9,900 nucleotides of DNA from Bacteroidales bacterium (GCA_031272415.1 JAISTU010000025.1:1-9900), one strand, 5' to 3'. Shown: positions 1 to 6,975, numbered from the stretch's first letter. The notes: a model not told the origin generated them from the letters alone. Made by a program: numbers and translations.

Positions 1-319
1 TCGTCAAATGGAAAAACAAACCAAAAGGTCTAAAATGTAGTCTTTTCCTTTTTTTGATGTTTTTCAAAAAGTTTGCGTATATGTCTTTCTTTTGGCGGAA
101 AGACGTTCTGTTTTTGCACGCACTTTTGCTGCAAGGACTATCCGTTAGGACTGACCTGTTATATATATTGATGTATTGAATTTTCTGCAATATTTTCCCT
201 ATCCCAAAAGTTTTGTAGAGTTTTATATCCCTGCACTCTACACTCTTTATTCTACACTCTGAAAAAGCGTTCATAGCATCACTTGTTTTGTGAACACTCT
301 TTCCCCTTCTTTGATAGAC

Positions 320-467
320 AGTTGCGAAAATGCACGTAACTGCTTGCTTATCAAGTAGTTGGGGGGGGGGGTAAATGCTTGATAATCAGCACATTGCACA
401 GCAATAGCCCTCCGTGAGGAGTTGCTACTTTGGAACAAGTGGAACTGCTTTTTTGAAACTTTCCAAA
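320..467. other. Hairpin-rich segment with 11-G tract, possible structured RNA
   Basis: Four nested or consecutive inverted repeats can be paired by eye: CAGTT (320-324) with AACTG (338-342); TTATCAAG (348-355) with CTTGATAA (378-385), whose loop contains the G run at 361-371; AGCAA (400-404) with TTGCT (422-426), enclosing CCTC (409-412) and GAGG (416-419) around a 3-nt loop; and TTTGGAA (429-435) with TTCCAAA (461-467). The density of pairs suggests RNA or DNA structure. A TAnnTTTG-like box reading toward this segment lies at 555-562 on the minus strand. I do not recognise a known RNA family; a dispersed repeat is equally possible. Confidence 0.3.
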
Positions 468-554
468 TGCTCGTTTCCCGACTGCAATGAATGCTTTAAT
501 AATTATCAATATCATTTCTTATGGATTTAAATTTTACTTGTTTTGATATAAATA

Positions 555-562
555 CAAAGATA
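555..562 (-). promoter_or_regulatory. Putative Bacteroidota -7 box (TATCTTTG)
   Basis: On the minus strand this reads TATCTTTG, matching the TAnnTTTG -7 consensus known from Bacteroidota. The flanking sequence GTGTATCTTTG is the same as in the box upstream of the thioredoxin gene. No convincing -33 element is seen. It points left, where no gene lies within the window, so it may serve a gene beyond the left edge or a non-coding transcript. Confidence 0.35.
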
Positions 563-570
563 CACAAAAA

Positions 571-606
571 TTTGAATTAAAAGTTAAAGATGAAGAATTA
601 AAAGTG
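571..606. repeat. Purine-rich spacer repeat, divergent copy
   Basis: A run of related short units (GAATTAAAAGTTAAAGATGAAGAATTAAAAGT, split here into its units) lies about 10 nt upstream of the promoter-like box at 555-562. It resembles the GAGAGTTGAAAGTTGAGAA-type runs at 4913-4946 and 6036-6062, which occupy the same position relative to promoter-like boxes. Confidence 0.35.
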
Positions 607-663
607 ATTTTATTGGGTTAACTTGGTGATAATCAAGGAGAAAAATTTTTTCAACATTTTTTT

Positions 664-807
664 GTCTGAACTTTGATTTTAGTATGATTGATGTGATTAT
701 TATGATTTTAAAATTGTCTGAACCACGATTTTCATAAGATTTATATGATTAGCAGGATTAAAATAATCATATAAATCATTCAAATCATTCAAAATCACAG
801 TTCAGAC
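664..807. repeat. Palindromic GTCTGAAC...GTTCAGAC intergenic element
   Basis: GTCTGAAC occurs at 664-671 and again at 716-723, and its reverse complement GTTCAGAC at 800-807. Within 716-807 the two arms pair imperfectly, and the inner 14 bp are perfect: GATTTATATGATTA (738-751) with TAATCATATAAATC (764-777), around a 12-nt loop. The 664-715 part resembles a second left arm, as if one half copy lies beside a complete one. The form (terminal inverted repeats, no coding capacity, intergenic) suggests a dispersed palindromic or MITE-like repeat. No flanking target duplication is evident. Confidence 0.65.
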
Positions 808-819
808 AAGGGGGGTGCA

Positions 820-837
820 AAAATGCAAAAAAAATCT
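820..837. repeat. 18-bp A-rich motif, copy 1
   Basis: AAAATGCAAAAAAAATCT here is identical to 4981-4998, and a partial match lies at about 6094-6109. Each copy lies 40-75 nt beyond the stop codon of a minus-strand gene, where on the coding strand it reads as a T-run followed by GCATTTT. This may be a termination-related or dispersed repeat signal. Confidence 0.45.
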
Positions 838-857
838 AAAATCGTAAATCTAAAATC
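832..857. repeat. 12-bp direct repeat, 14-nt period
   Basis: AAATCTAAAATC occurs perfectly at 832-843 and 846-857, separated by GT. It lies just downstream of the small lipoprotein-like gene and overlaps the A-rich 18-bp motif. Confidence 0.6.
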
Positions 858-877
858 TCTGCACTCTCCGCTCTCAA

Positions 878-1162
878 TTATCTTTCTTCTTTACAAACCA
901 CTTTAATTGCTTGTTTTTGAGTTATTTGTGTGCCTTCAACGGTAACGGTGGCTGTTGAATCGGCATTTAAATCGGCACAATTTTTGGCTTCTTTTTCAAA
1001 ACTGACGGTGTAACTATCATTAGGATTGTTGTTGATGGTTACGGTTCGTTGGCAATTACATTGTTTTTTGCAAGCCCAAATTCCCATTGTGGCGAGGCTA
1101 CTGAGCAATATTATTTTCAAAATTTTAATTGTATTTGTTATTTTTTTGTGGCGACTACGCAT
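878..1162 (-). CDS. Small Cys-rich putative lipoprotein
   Basis: The 94-residue product has a basic N-terminus (RSRHKK) and a hydrophobic stretch at about residues 17-30 ending in Cys31 (sequence GIWAC). This resembles a type II signal peptide, although Trp at -2 makes the lipobox imperfect. The mature part of about 64 residues is polar and has four further cysteines (35, 37, 62, 90), which could form disulfides or bind metal. The first 25 bp overlap the end of the 865-residue gene in another frame, suggesting translational coupling and a shared transcript with the lamin-tail and thioredoxin genes. Starting at Met26 would destroy the signal peptide, so the upstream ATG is preferred. I recognise no family; function is unknown. 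The upstream thiol:disulfide oxidoreductase makes a disulfide-containing envelope protein attractive, but that is inference. Confidence 0.65.
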   Translation of the reverse strand: MRSRHKKITNTIKILKIILLSSLATMGIWACKKQCNCQRTVTINNNPNDSYTVSFEKEAKNCADLNADSTATVTVEGTQITQKQAIKVVCKEER

Positions 1163-3735
1163 GTTTTTTTATTTGTAAATGTTTTTCCTTCCAAATTCCA
1201 GTAACGGAACAACAAAATGTACAGTCCTGTCGTGGCTTTGATGTTGCCGTCAATAATTCCGTCCCAAGTGAAGACTCCTTCTGTTGATGCTAATTCATTG
1301 TTTATCAATGTTTTAAGTTTTAATCCTTGTGCATTGTAAATATCAATTGTAACTCTATATCCGCTTTCAGGGAAGGTATAATAAATATTCAAAATATCAT
1401 CAAATCCGTCAGCATCAGGAGAAAAAATCTCAGGATAGCAAACAAAAGTACCTTTTGGGGAAATATTTTCTGAAAAAGAGGAATTGATATAGCCCGGAGT
1501 TGCATAACCGGCTGTCGAAGCGGCAGAATGCCAATTGTTTTTATCCTGCGTAAGTCTGTCAAAATGAATACGTTCCAGACTTACACCTTTTACCGATTGA
1601 TAGAGCGGATAGTGCATATCGGCAGTGTATTCAAAGCGATCAATGCTGTTGATGCCCACATTCAGACCCACAATTCCATGTTCGTTGGCATAATTAGGTA
1701 AGTCTTTCATTTGCAATAAGTTATCAGGGAAAAGACAATGATATTGCTCGCAAACAATTTGTGGCTGACGAGTTAAAACCAAATATTGATGTGGCAGTAA
1801 TTGCTTGTTAATCAATGATATAACTCTCCCTGTATCCTGTTCCCCATTCGATTTAAAAGTAGATACTCTCAAAGTTCCCAAATCAATAATTTTGTCCGAG
1901 CGATTGTATATTTCCACAAAATCCACACCCTCATCGGTGCTTGGATTGAACAATATCTCATTGATAACCACATCTTTTTCTTCCGCATTTTGAGCGTAAC
2001 CAAATGAGAAACAGACATTTAAAGGGAAAATATTACCTGCACAATCCTGTATCGTGTCCCGTAACGAAAATTCATAAATTGTCCCTTTTTGCAAAGCAGT
2101 TGAAAGGTGTAATTGAACGGATTTCATATCTTCGGATATATTTAAAACGCTGTCTATCAATATTTTATCGATATAAAAAGCAGATTTATTTTGTAAATAT
2201 TGTGGCAAAATAATTTCCGAAAAATAGACGGTAATTACATTTTGAGCGGTAGAGGCAATGCCCAAAATTTGTGGTGCGGTAATGTCGTTATTTACTTGAT
2301 TAACAGCGTTTTTATTACATGGAGTTCCTCCCAAAGTCGCCGTTGATGATGTCCAATTATCAGCCTCCACGCAAGGCTCATTTTCGTCTATCATTTCCAA
2401 CGCCCAGCCTCCACTTCGCTTAACATCAGAGGCATGCCAGGTGTCCGCAAATGTCAGAGAATGAATAATTTGGCTATTGTTGTCAATCAAAGCAATATTT
2501 TGACCTGCGTCCGTAATTTGCATGGATGAGGTGGAAGTTACGGTACCAAATTGTGTAAAAAGTGAAGTATCGGCAGCAGCACAAATGAGAGCATATCCTG
2601 CCGAATCCAACACAATCGGATTGATAGTGCGTCTGTAATTTCCTGTCTTTAAAATCCACTTATTCAATGAGATAGGGAATGGGAGGCGATTTTTGATTTC
2701 AATATATTCCGCCTCCGGCAACCCCGCAGAAGGGGTAGGGTCTGCCATAATTTCCGTTATAATTACATCAAAAAGAGCAGGTTTTACCAAAAGAATACTC
2801 AGCAAAGTATCCGCCGTCAAATTGCCAAAAATATCTTTTATTCCACTGATTTTGAGAGAAGTACGTGCATTTATCGGCAAAGGCTGTGGCAAAAAGAACT
2901 GCAAAGAGGTCGCATTAACAGAGGTAAATTCTACCCTCAACGGCTGTCCTATTCCATTGTCTAACAGGTAATTAGATACATCTAAAACAGAACTGTCCAA
3001 CATTTCATCAAAAGAGAGATGCAATAGGGAATAATTTACAGAATCTACTGAATATGAGAGCAATACAGGTGAAGTCGTATCGGCGTATATTCCTCCGCAA
3101 TAAATGTTATCAAACCAAAAATTTGTCCTGTTGGAGGCGGTATAGAGGCACAAAATTCCCATAAAACCGGTGCTGTCCGTGAGCGTATCTGCCGCATTAC
3201 CAACAAATTGCAACACATCACCACCATTATCGGAACAAAAAAGACTCCAGCCGCTGTCTAATGAATATACTACTTTGATTTTCAATGAAAAAGAAGCAGC
3301 AATAAGAGCGGCGGCACTACTACATAATTGCTCACTTTTGTTGCCGTTTTGCTTATACAAGCGCACCGCATCGGCACTGCCCGCCTCACCAAAATTCAAA
3401 TAATATCCTTTTAAAGCCGTGTCATTGAGTTGGGACGTGTTGGAGAGCAAATAAAATCGGCTCAAATTGTTAGCAGAAGGGGCAAAAGATTGTCGAATGT
3501 CAAATTTCCATTCTATATCTCCTTGTAAATCAGGTAATTGCGTAGAAATATAACTGCTGCCTGCCCCGCTTGCATTGAGTTGCAATTGGAATGATGAATT
3601 GACCGTAAAACTGTCCGTATTGCCCAGCCATGTAGGATTGTTTAATAATTCTCCATCTGAAAAATCATCACTTATTTGTCCATATAAACAACTGTGTAAC
3701 AAGAGAATACAAATTAACAATCCACAAAATTTCAT
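1138..3735 (-). CDS. Secreted lamin-tail-domain protein with FlgD/CHU_C-like C-terminus
   Basis: The 865-residue product starts with a signal peptide (about residues 1-19, ending LYGQ). Then come a LamG-like beta region (about 22-215), an Ig-like domain of the SbsA type (about 221-316, beginning SPVLLSYSVD), a first lamin-tail domain (about 321-475, start VIITEIMADPTP), a second Ig-like domain (about 486-580), a second lamin-tail domain (about 587-752, start VVINEILFNPSTDEGVDFVE) and a terminal beta domain (about 765-865) opening with FSPDADGFDD, a calcium-loop-like motif, and containing FTWDG. This architecture is common in secreted or surface proteins of Bacteroidota, where such C-terminal domains are often linked to type IX secretion; whether this one directs export is inference. 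Its exact role is unknown; adhesion or surface structure is likely. It follows the thioredoxin gene by 57 bp and overlaps the next gene by 25 bp. It ends at a TAA codon and appears intact. Confidence 0.9.
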   Translation of the reverse strand: MKFCGLLICILLLHSCLYGQISDDFSDGELLNNPTWLGNTDSFTVNSSFQLQLNASGAGSSYISTQLPDLQGDIEWKFDIRQSFAPSANNLSRFYLLSNTSQLNDTALKGYYLNFGEAGSADAVRLYKQNGNKSEQLCSSAAALIAASFSLKIKVVYSLDSGWSLFCSDNGGDVLQFVGNAADTLTDSTGFMGILCLYTASNRTNFWFDNIYCGGIYADTTSPVLLSYSVDSVNYSLLHLSFDEMLDSSVLDVSNYLLDNGIGQPLRVEFTSVNATSLQFFLPQPLPINARTSLKISGIKDIFGNLTADTLLSILLVKPALFDVIITEIMADPTPSAGLPEAEYIEIKNRLPFPISLNKWILKTGNYRRTINPIVLDSAGYALICAAADTSLFTQFGTVTSTSSMQITDAGQNIALIDNNSQIIHSLTFADTWHASDVKRSGGWALEMIDENEPCVEADNWTSSTATLGGTPCNKNAVNQVNNDITAPQILGIASTAQNVITVYFSEIILPQYLQNKSAFYIDKILIDSVLNISEDMKSVQLHLSTALQKGTIYEFSLRDTIQDCAGNIFPLNVCFSFGYAQNAEEKDVVINEILFNPSTDEGVDFVEIYNRSDKIIDLGTLRVSTFKSNGEQDTGRVISLINKQLLPHQYLVLTRQPQIVCEQYHCLFPDNLLQMKDLPNYANEHGIVGLNVGINSIDRFEYTADMHYPLYQSVKGVSLERIHFDRLTQDKNNWHSAASTAGYATPGYINSSFSENISPKGTFVCYPEIFSPDADGFDDILNIYYTFPESGYRVTIDIYNAQGLKLKTLINNELASTEGVFTWDGIIDGNIKATTGLYILLFRYWNLEGKTFTNKKTCVVATKK

Positions 3736-3757
3736 ATCAGTCTATTCTAAAATGAAG

Positions 3758-3793
3758 CACTCAAAAAAGAGTGAATTTTAACGGATAACCGTT
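3758..3793. other. Two small hairpins between thioredoxin and lamin-tail genes
   Basis: CACTC (3758-3762) pairs with GAGTG (3769-3773) around A6, and AACGG (3780-3784) pairs with CCGTT (3789-3793) around a 4-nt loop; the second reaches into the stop codon of the thioredoxin gene. Neither is followed by a good T-run on the minus strand, so these are weak terminator candidates. They may tune mRNA stability or allow partial read-through between the two genes. Confidence 0.3.
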
Positions 3794-4863
3794 TATTCTC
3801 CCAATACTTCCGCCAATTTTCGTTCCAATTCTTCCCCACGCAAGCCTTTGGCGATAATATTTCCCTGTTTATCAACCAAAACCGTGTAAGGGATGCCACT
3901 GAAACCGTATGTTTGCACCGCCGAAGTAGACCAATAATTCAATTCGCTGATATGTGTCCACGTCAATCCGTCCGCTTTAATTGCGTTGAGCCAACTTTGT
4001 CGGTCTCTGTCTAACGAAACGCCCAGAATATCAAAGCCTTTGGAGTGATATTTTTGGTAAATACGCACCATATTAGGGCTTTCGCGTCTGCACGGTCCGC
4101 ACCATGATGCCCAAAAATCTATCAAAACAACTTTGCCTTTTAAAGAAGACAATGTAACTATTTTTCCGCTTGTATCCGCCATTGAAATTTCCGGTGCGGG
4201 GTATCCGATGGCTAACTTTTTGGATTTTTGCACTTCGCTGTAACGCGACGCAATGTAATTGCCATTGTCATTAGGATATTTTTTGGCTAAACCGGACAAA
4301 ACAACATCATAAATTTCAAGGTTGGTCTCCATTGGTAAATTTTCTAACAATGCAACAGTAGCATAATTTTGGGAGTTTTTGTTAATTAACTCTTTTAATT
4401 TGCTTTCATATTCCTTACTAACCTGTTGATATTCAGCACTATACGCTCCTTTTGTTCTTTGTATTTCGGTCAATTGCCCACTATATTGAGAAGAAATCTC
4501 GGTCATATTTTTGAGCAACAAATTTTCTTCCGAATTAGAGACCGATTGGATAGTGCCGGTAACGTAATCAATATCCATTTTTGCCGTTTCTCCGGGTTTA
4601 AAAACGCTTAAAACTTTTTTGCCATTGGAGAGAGCGATAAAATAGAATCCGATTTCTTTGGGAGAATAGGTCAATTCAAAGCCTCCTTTTTTATCCAATT
4701 TAACGGTCTCCAGAGGAGTTGCCGAATTTAAAAACGGACTGTACAACATCACACTATCTCCTGCCACAAAATTGAGCAGATTTCCTTTTATTCCTGCCTT
4801 TACAGGTGCTCCAAAAATTACGAACAATGCTAATATGCTAATACTTAAACTTACTTTTTTCAT
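3793..4863 (-). CDS. TlpA/ResA-like periplasmic thiol:disulfide oxidoreductase with DUF4369-like N-domain
   Basis: The 356-residue product has a signal peptide (about 1-23, MKKVSLSISILALF onward to VKA). A beta-rich domain (about 24-105) resembles the DUF4369 module often fused to thioredoxins in Bacteroidota, and a helical linker (about 110-215) follows. The C-terminal AhpC/TSA-Redoxin/TlpA domain (about 221-356) contains the active-site motif WCGPC at 254-258, preceded by LIDFWAS, and the cis-proline at 325 (GIPYT). Proteins of this type keep periplasmic or extracellular cysteines reduced or correct disulfides, for example during cytochrome c maturation; the precise substrate is unknown. 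It is first in an apparent operon with the lamin-tail gene and the small Cys-rich protein, downstream of a TATCTTTG box 31 nt before the ATG. Length and catalytic motif look intact. Confidence 0.92.
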   Translation of the reverse strand: MKKVSLSISILALFVIFGAPVKAGIKGNLLNFVAGDSVMLYSPFLNSATPLETVKLDKKGGFELTYSPKEIGFYFIALSNGKKVLSVFKPGETAKMDIDYVTGTIQSVSNSEENLLLKNMTEISSQYSGQLTEIQRTKGAYSAEYQQVSKEYESKLKELINKNSQNYATVALLENLPMETNLEIYDVVLSGLAKKYPNDNGNYIASRYSEVQKSKKLAIGYPAPEISMADTSGKIVTLSSLKGKVVLIDFWASWCGPCRRESPNMVRIYQKYHSKGFDILGVSLDRDRQSWLNAIKADGLTWTHISELNYWSTSAVQTYGFSGIPYTVLVDKQGNIIAKGLRGEELERKLAEVLGE

Positions 4864-4893
4864 ATATGAAAATATTTTTTAATAAACAAAATG

Positions 4894-4901
4894 CAAAGAT
4901 A
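4894..4901 (-). promoter_or_regulatory. Putative -7 box (TATCTTTG) for the thioredoxin operon
   Basis: On the minus strand the sequence GTGTATCTTTGCATTTTG contains a full match to the TAnnTTTG -7 element of Bacteroidota promoters. It ends 31 nt before the ATG at 4863, leaving a short 5' leader. No clear TTTG at -33 is visible; a TTG (4913-4915) is closer than usual. Confidence 0.55.
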
Positions 4902-4912
4902 CACAATTTTTT

Positions 4913-4946
4913 CAATTGAGAGTTGAAAGTTGAGAATGGAGAATTA
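4913..4946. repeat. Purine-rich spacer repeat upstream of thioredoxin promoter
   Basis: Short related units of the form GAGAGTTGAAAGTTGAGAA, then GGAGAATTA, lie directly upstream of the promoter-like box. A near-identical GGAGAATTGAAAGTTGAGAA run lies at the equivalent position before the Rpn gene (6041-6060). Confidence 0.5.
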
Positions 4947-4980
4947 TTTTTTTTATCCAATTTTAGAACAAATTTATCCC

Positions 4981-4998
4981 AAAATGCAAAAAAAATCT
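4981..4998. repeat. 18-bp A-rich motif, copy 2
   Basis: Identical over 18 bp to 820-837 (AAAATGCAAAAAAAATCT). It lies about 70 nt beyond the stop codon of the Rpn gene; on the minus strand it reads as a run of eight T followed by GCATTTT. Confidence 0.45.
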
Positions 4999-5024
4999 CT
5001 TAATCCTCAACTTTTTTAACAAAG

Positions 5025-5039
5025 GAGAATGAAATTCTC
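5025..5039 (-). terminator. Small hairpin after the Rpn gene, weak terminator candidate
   Basis: GAGAAT (5025-5030) pairs perfectly with ATTCTC (5034-5039) around a 3-nt loop, 30 nt beyond the Rpn stop codon. On the minus strand it is followed by CCTTTGTT rather than a strong T-run, so termination here is uncertain. The T-rich 18-bp motif follows about 27 nt later. Confidence 0.3.
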
Positions 5040-5069
5040 GCAATTTTCATTTTATGTATTTATCCCATT

Positions 5070-5987
5070 TCATTTTAGAATTTCTTCAATTGTAGCCATC
5101 GGAATATCCGTCAAAGCATGAATTTCTTCGATAGATTGTAACTTTTGCCACATTTTTAGGACAATTTCTGCTCTTCCTTCTACAATTCCTTCTACTCTTC
5201 CTTCAATTCTTCCTTTTGCTTCACCTTCTACTCTTCCTTCTGCTCTTCCTTCTTCTAAAGCCTCTCTTCGGGTTTCGTTTTGGAGGGTTTTTTCGGTTGA
5301 AATAGCGTCAGAATTACGCTCGTATAGAAACAATTCTGCATCCGTGTAACTCCCTACCTCACAGATACTTACCGCTTTTTGAAGTTCTGCATGTTGAGAC
5401 AATTCTGAAGCCCCTATTGTCCTATCCCCTTTTGTCTCTTTCAAAAAGCGTAACCACAAGACAGCCAACTGTTTATGTTGCAATTTTGTCAAACCTTTCA
5501 GTTTAATATCCTTTTCCAATTCCACCAAAATAAACTCCAAATCTTCAATAATATCTTCGCTATCTTCGACGTTAATTACCTTATAATGATGATAAAACTG
5601 CTCTTTTTCCGGAAAAATCTTCGCATTGACAATGCCGATACCATACACAGGCTCAAGCATATCGTATGGCTCCCCAACCGTCAACTGTTTCACGTAGGCT
5701 TTTGACGAATTAAAAACCATGCGACTACGAAAACTTGAAGTCCACAACATCTGCATTTCCACAATGAATTGACGCCCAAAGTTATCCACACAACGAACAT
5801 CCACAATTGAATCTTTTCCCAACGGAGTATTAGGCACTAATTCCGCCGGAAAATAGTCAATACGACTGATTTCCTTCCCCTTTGGCAACGGGATCAACGC
5901 ATTGAGAAAACTGATCAACAAATCAGGATGTTCTCCAAATATCTTCTTAAAAACCAAATCCACACGCGGGTCTAAATATCTCGACAT
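5070..5987 (-). CDS. Rpn-family PD-(D/E)XK nuclease / putative transposase
   Basis: The 305-residue product has the hallmark N-terminus of this family: YLDPRVDLVFKKIFG at residues 4-18, then a nuclease core with VDVR (Asp63) and VEMQ (Glu77, Gln79), matching the D...ExQ active site of the PDDEXK_2/Rpn group. RpnA-type relatives are DNA endonucleases that promote RecA-independent recombination, and the family has often been annotated as transposase. The core extends to about residue 160. A helical region leads to seven EGRV-type tetrapeptides (246-273) and a final segment with predicted helix-turn-helix-like character (about 277-305). Length is usual for the family. It has its own promoter-like box and is flanked by intergenic repeats. 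Biological role in this host is unknown; such genes are typically present in several copies per genome. No terminal inverted repeats mark it as an insertion sequence. Confidence 0.88.
   Translation of the reverse strand: MSRYLDPRVDLVFKKIFGEHPDLLISFLNALIPLPKGKEISRIDYFPAELVPNTPLGKDSIVDVRCVDNFGRQFIVEMQMLWTSSFRSRMVFNSSKAYVKQLTVGEPYDMLEPVYGIGIVNAKIFPEKEQFYHHYKVINVEDSEDIIEDLEFILVELEKDIKLKGLTKLQHKQLAVLWLRFLKETKGDRTIGASELSQHAELQKAVSICEVGSYTDAELFLYERNSDAISTEKTLQNETRREALEEGRAEGRVEGEAKGRIEGRVEGIVEGRAEIVLKMWQKLQSIEEIHALTDIPMATIEEILK
5171..5254. repeat. In-frame 12-bp tandem repeat (7 units) in the Rpn gene
   Basis: Seven degenerate 12-nt units based on CTCTTCCTTCTA encode seven tetrapeptides (EGRA, EGRV, EGEA, KGRI, EGRV, EGIV, EGRA), residues 246-273. 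The repeat keeps the frame when a unit is gained or lost, so the length of this charged linker may vary between copies or strains. Confidence 0.85.
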
Positions 5988-6019
5988 AATGCTATATTAT
6001 TTTGTTTTTTACTAAATTA

Positions 6020-6027
6020 CAAAAATA
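6020..6027 (-). promoter_or_regulatory. Putative -7 box (TATTTTTG) for the Rpn gene
   Basis: The minus strand reads GTGTATTTTTGTAATTT, a match to TAnnTTTG ending 32 nt before the ATG at 5987. Placement mirrors the box before the thioredoxin gene (31 nt). No -33 element is evident. Confidence 0.45.
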
Positions 6028-6035
6028 CACTTTTT

Positions 6036-6062
6036 TTTGAATGGAGAATTGAAAGTTGAGAA
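6036..6062. repeat. Purine-rich spacer repeat upstream of Rpn promoter
   Basis: The sequence GGAGAATTGAAAGTTGAGAA lies within this stretch and closely matches the run at 4913-4946. It again sits immediately upstream of a promoter-like box. A partial match to the A-rich 18-bp motif follows at about 6094-6109. Confidence 0.45.
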
Positions 6063-6168
6063 ATGTCCATTTTTTTAGAACGTTTTTGTGCAAAAAATGC
6101 AAAATTTCTATTCATTTCAAATTTAAACAGCCACACATTTAACAAATTTATGATATTTCCATAAAGTA

Positions 6169-6942
6169 TCACCACCAATACAACATCCCTTTGTTGTCAA
6201 ATTCTCCTAAACTATTCATTTTTTTAGAAACAGCAAACTGCTTCTTATCTTCTCCAACTATTTCATAAATCGAAAAAATATTTTTTTCTATGTGTTTTTC
6301 ATAAACAACATAAAATCTTGGTTTGTACTCTGATGAATGTGGATAATATGGAGGAAAAATTTCTTGATAATTTCTTGCAAACTCTTTTATTTCCGTAAAA
6401 GGGTTGTCATGATATTGAATATCAGTATCTTGTATAACTAAATAAATACATTCCTGCCTAGTATGTATGCAGATGGCGTCATTAAGCCTTTTGAAGTCAA
6501 TCCCCAGTAATTCTTTATATTTGATGAGGGAATCAAGATTATTCAAGTCAATTTTCAGTAATTTTTTATATTTAGAAATAGTATCAAAACAACTATTATA
6601 TATAAATTTTAATAAGTACAGATATTCAATAACCGTATCTTTACAAATAAATTTTTCACAAAATTCATTTAGAGAGTGCAATCCCTCCTTAATTTGTAAT
6701 TTTGTGTACCAATAATCGCCTTTATTTACATATTTTATTACCTTTCTTTTATCATTCGATTTTTTGACAAATATAGTATCATTCTCTTCTTTTACAAGCA
6801 CATAAGGGCGTTTTATTTTTTTTGTTTCAATACCTGCCATTTTGTATTCATCGAAAGTCTGATATTTTAAATAATCATTCTGCCCTTTCATTGGAAACGA
6901 CAAAGCACCTAATATGATAATAAATAAACAAAAAGATTTCAT
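6169..6942 (-). CDS. Secreted protein of unknown family, candidate immunity protein
   Basis: The 257-residue product begins with a clear signal peptide (MKSFCLFIIILGALSF, likely cut after about residue 20, before QNDY), so it probably acts in the periplasm or outside. I recognise no domain. The mature protein is rich in Lys, Tyr and Ile, with a beta-type start (VLVKEENDTIFVKK) and a helical middle. Residues 125-141 and 142-158 are a tandem duplication (YKKLLKID... and YKELLGID...). It starts 33 bp after the RHS orphan with the caspase-like tip, with no promoter between, which is the position expected for the cognate immunity gene; that assignment rests on context only. It ends in LYWW. Alternatives are an unrelated secreted protein or a chaperone for the RHS cassette. 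Confidence 0.65.
   Translation of the reverse strand: MKSFCLFIIILGALSFPMKGQNDYLKYQTFDEYKMAGIETKKIKRPYVLVKEENDTIFVKKSNDKRKVIKYVNKGDYWYTKLQIKEGLHSLNEFCEKFICKDTVIEYLYLLKFIYNSCFDTISKYKKLLKIDLNNLDSLIKYKELLGIDFKRLNDAICIHTRQECIYLVIQDTDIQYHDNPFTEIKEFARNYQEIFPPYYPHSSEYKPRFYVVYEKHIEKNIFSIYEIVGEDKKQFAVSKKMNSLGEFDNKGMLYWW
6493..6573. repeat. 51-bp tandem duplication inside the candidate immunity gene
   Basis: Two 30-nt blocks at 6493-6522 and 6544-6573 match at 25 of 30 positions with a 51-nt period. They encode the duplicated 17-residue units (YKKLLKID and YKELLGID). The period is a multiple of three, so the frame is kept. Confidence 0.8.
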
Positions 6943-6975
6943 AATTGCGATAATTATATTTACGTCTTTTTATTC

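Larger units (their letters stand above)
1..877. other. Long non-coding stretch with repeats and hairpins
   Basis: No reading frame here looks like a real protein on either strand; the longest open stretches are short, low in complexity and lack a plausible start. From left to right it holds T- and A-rich sequence, a CTGCACTCTACACTCT-like short repeat near 231 (partly repeated near 859), a hairpin-rich segment with an 11-G run (320-467), a promoter-like box (555-562), a palindromic GTCTGAAC element (664-807) and a 14-nt-spaced direct repeat just downstream of the first gene (832-857). Some of this could be a small RNA or a dispersed repeat family, but nothing is recognised as a known RNA. Confidence 0.7.

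Noticed and set aside
1..130. Short minus-strand peptide frames with Lys/Arg-rich sequence near the left edge
   Set aside because: Two overlapping frames look equally plausible, neither has a start, and the composition follows the AT-rich repeat-like DNA.
361..371. Phase-variable G tract controlling a gene
   Set aside because: No credible coding frame crosses the tract and no gene starts near it on either strand; kept only as a possible structural or slippage feature.
5171..5254. CRISPR-like array
   Set aside because: The 12-bp units are contiguous, degenerate and coding (EGRV-type tetrapeptides) with no spacers.
5070..5987. Complete insertion sequence around the Rpn gene
   Set aside because: No terminal inverted repeats or target duplications were found around the gene; the flanking repeats also occur at other loci as intergenic sequence.
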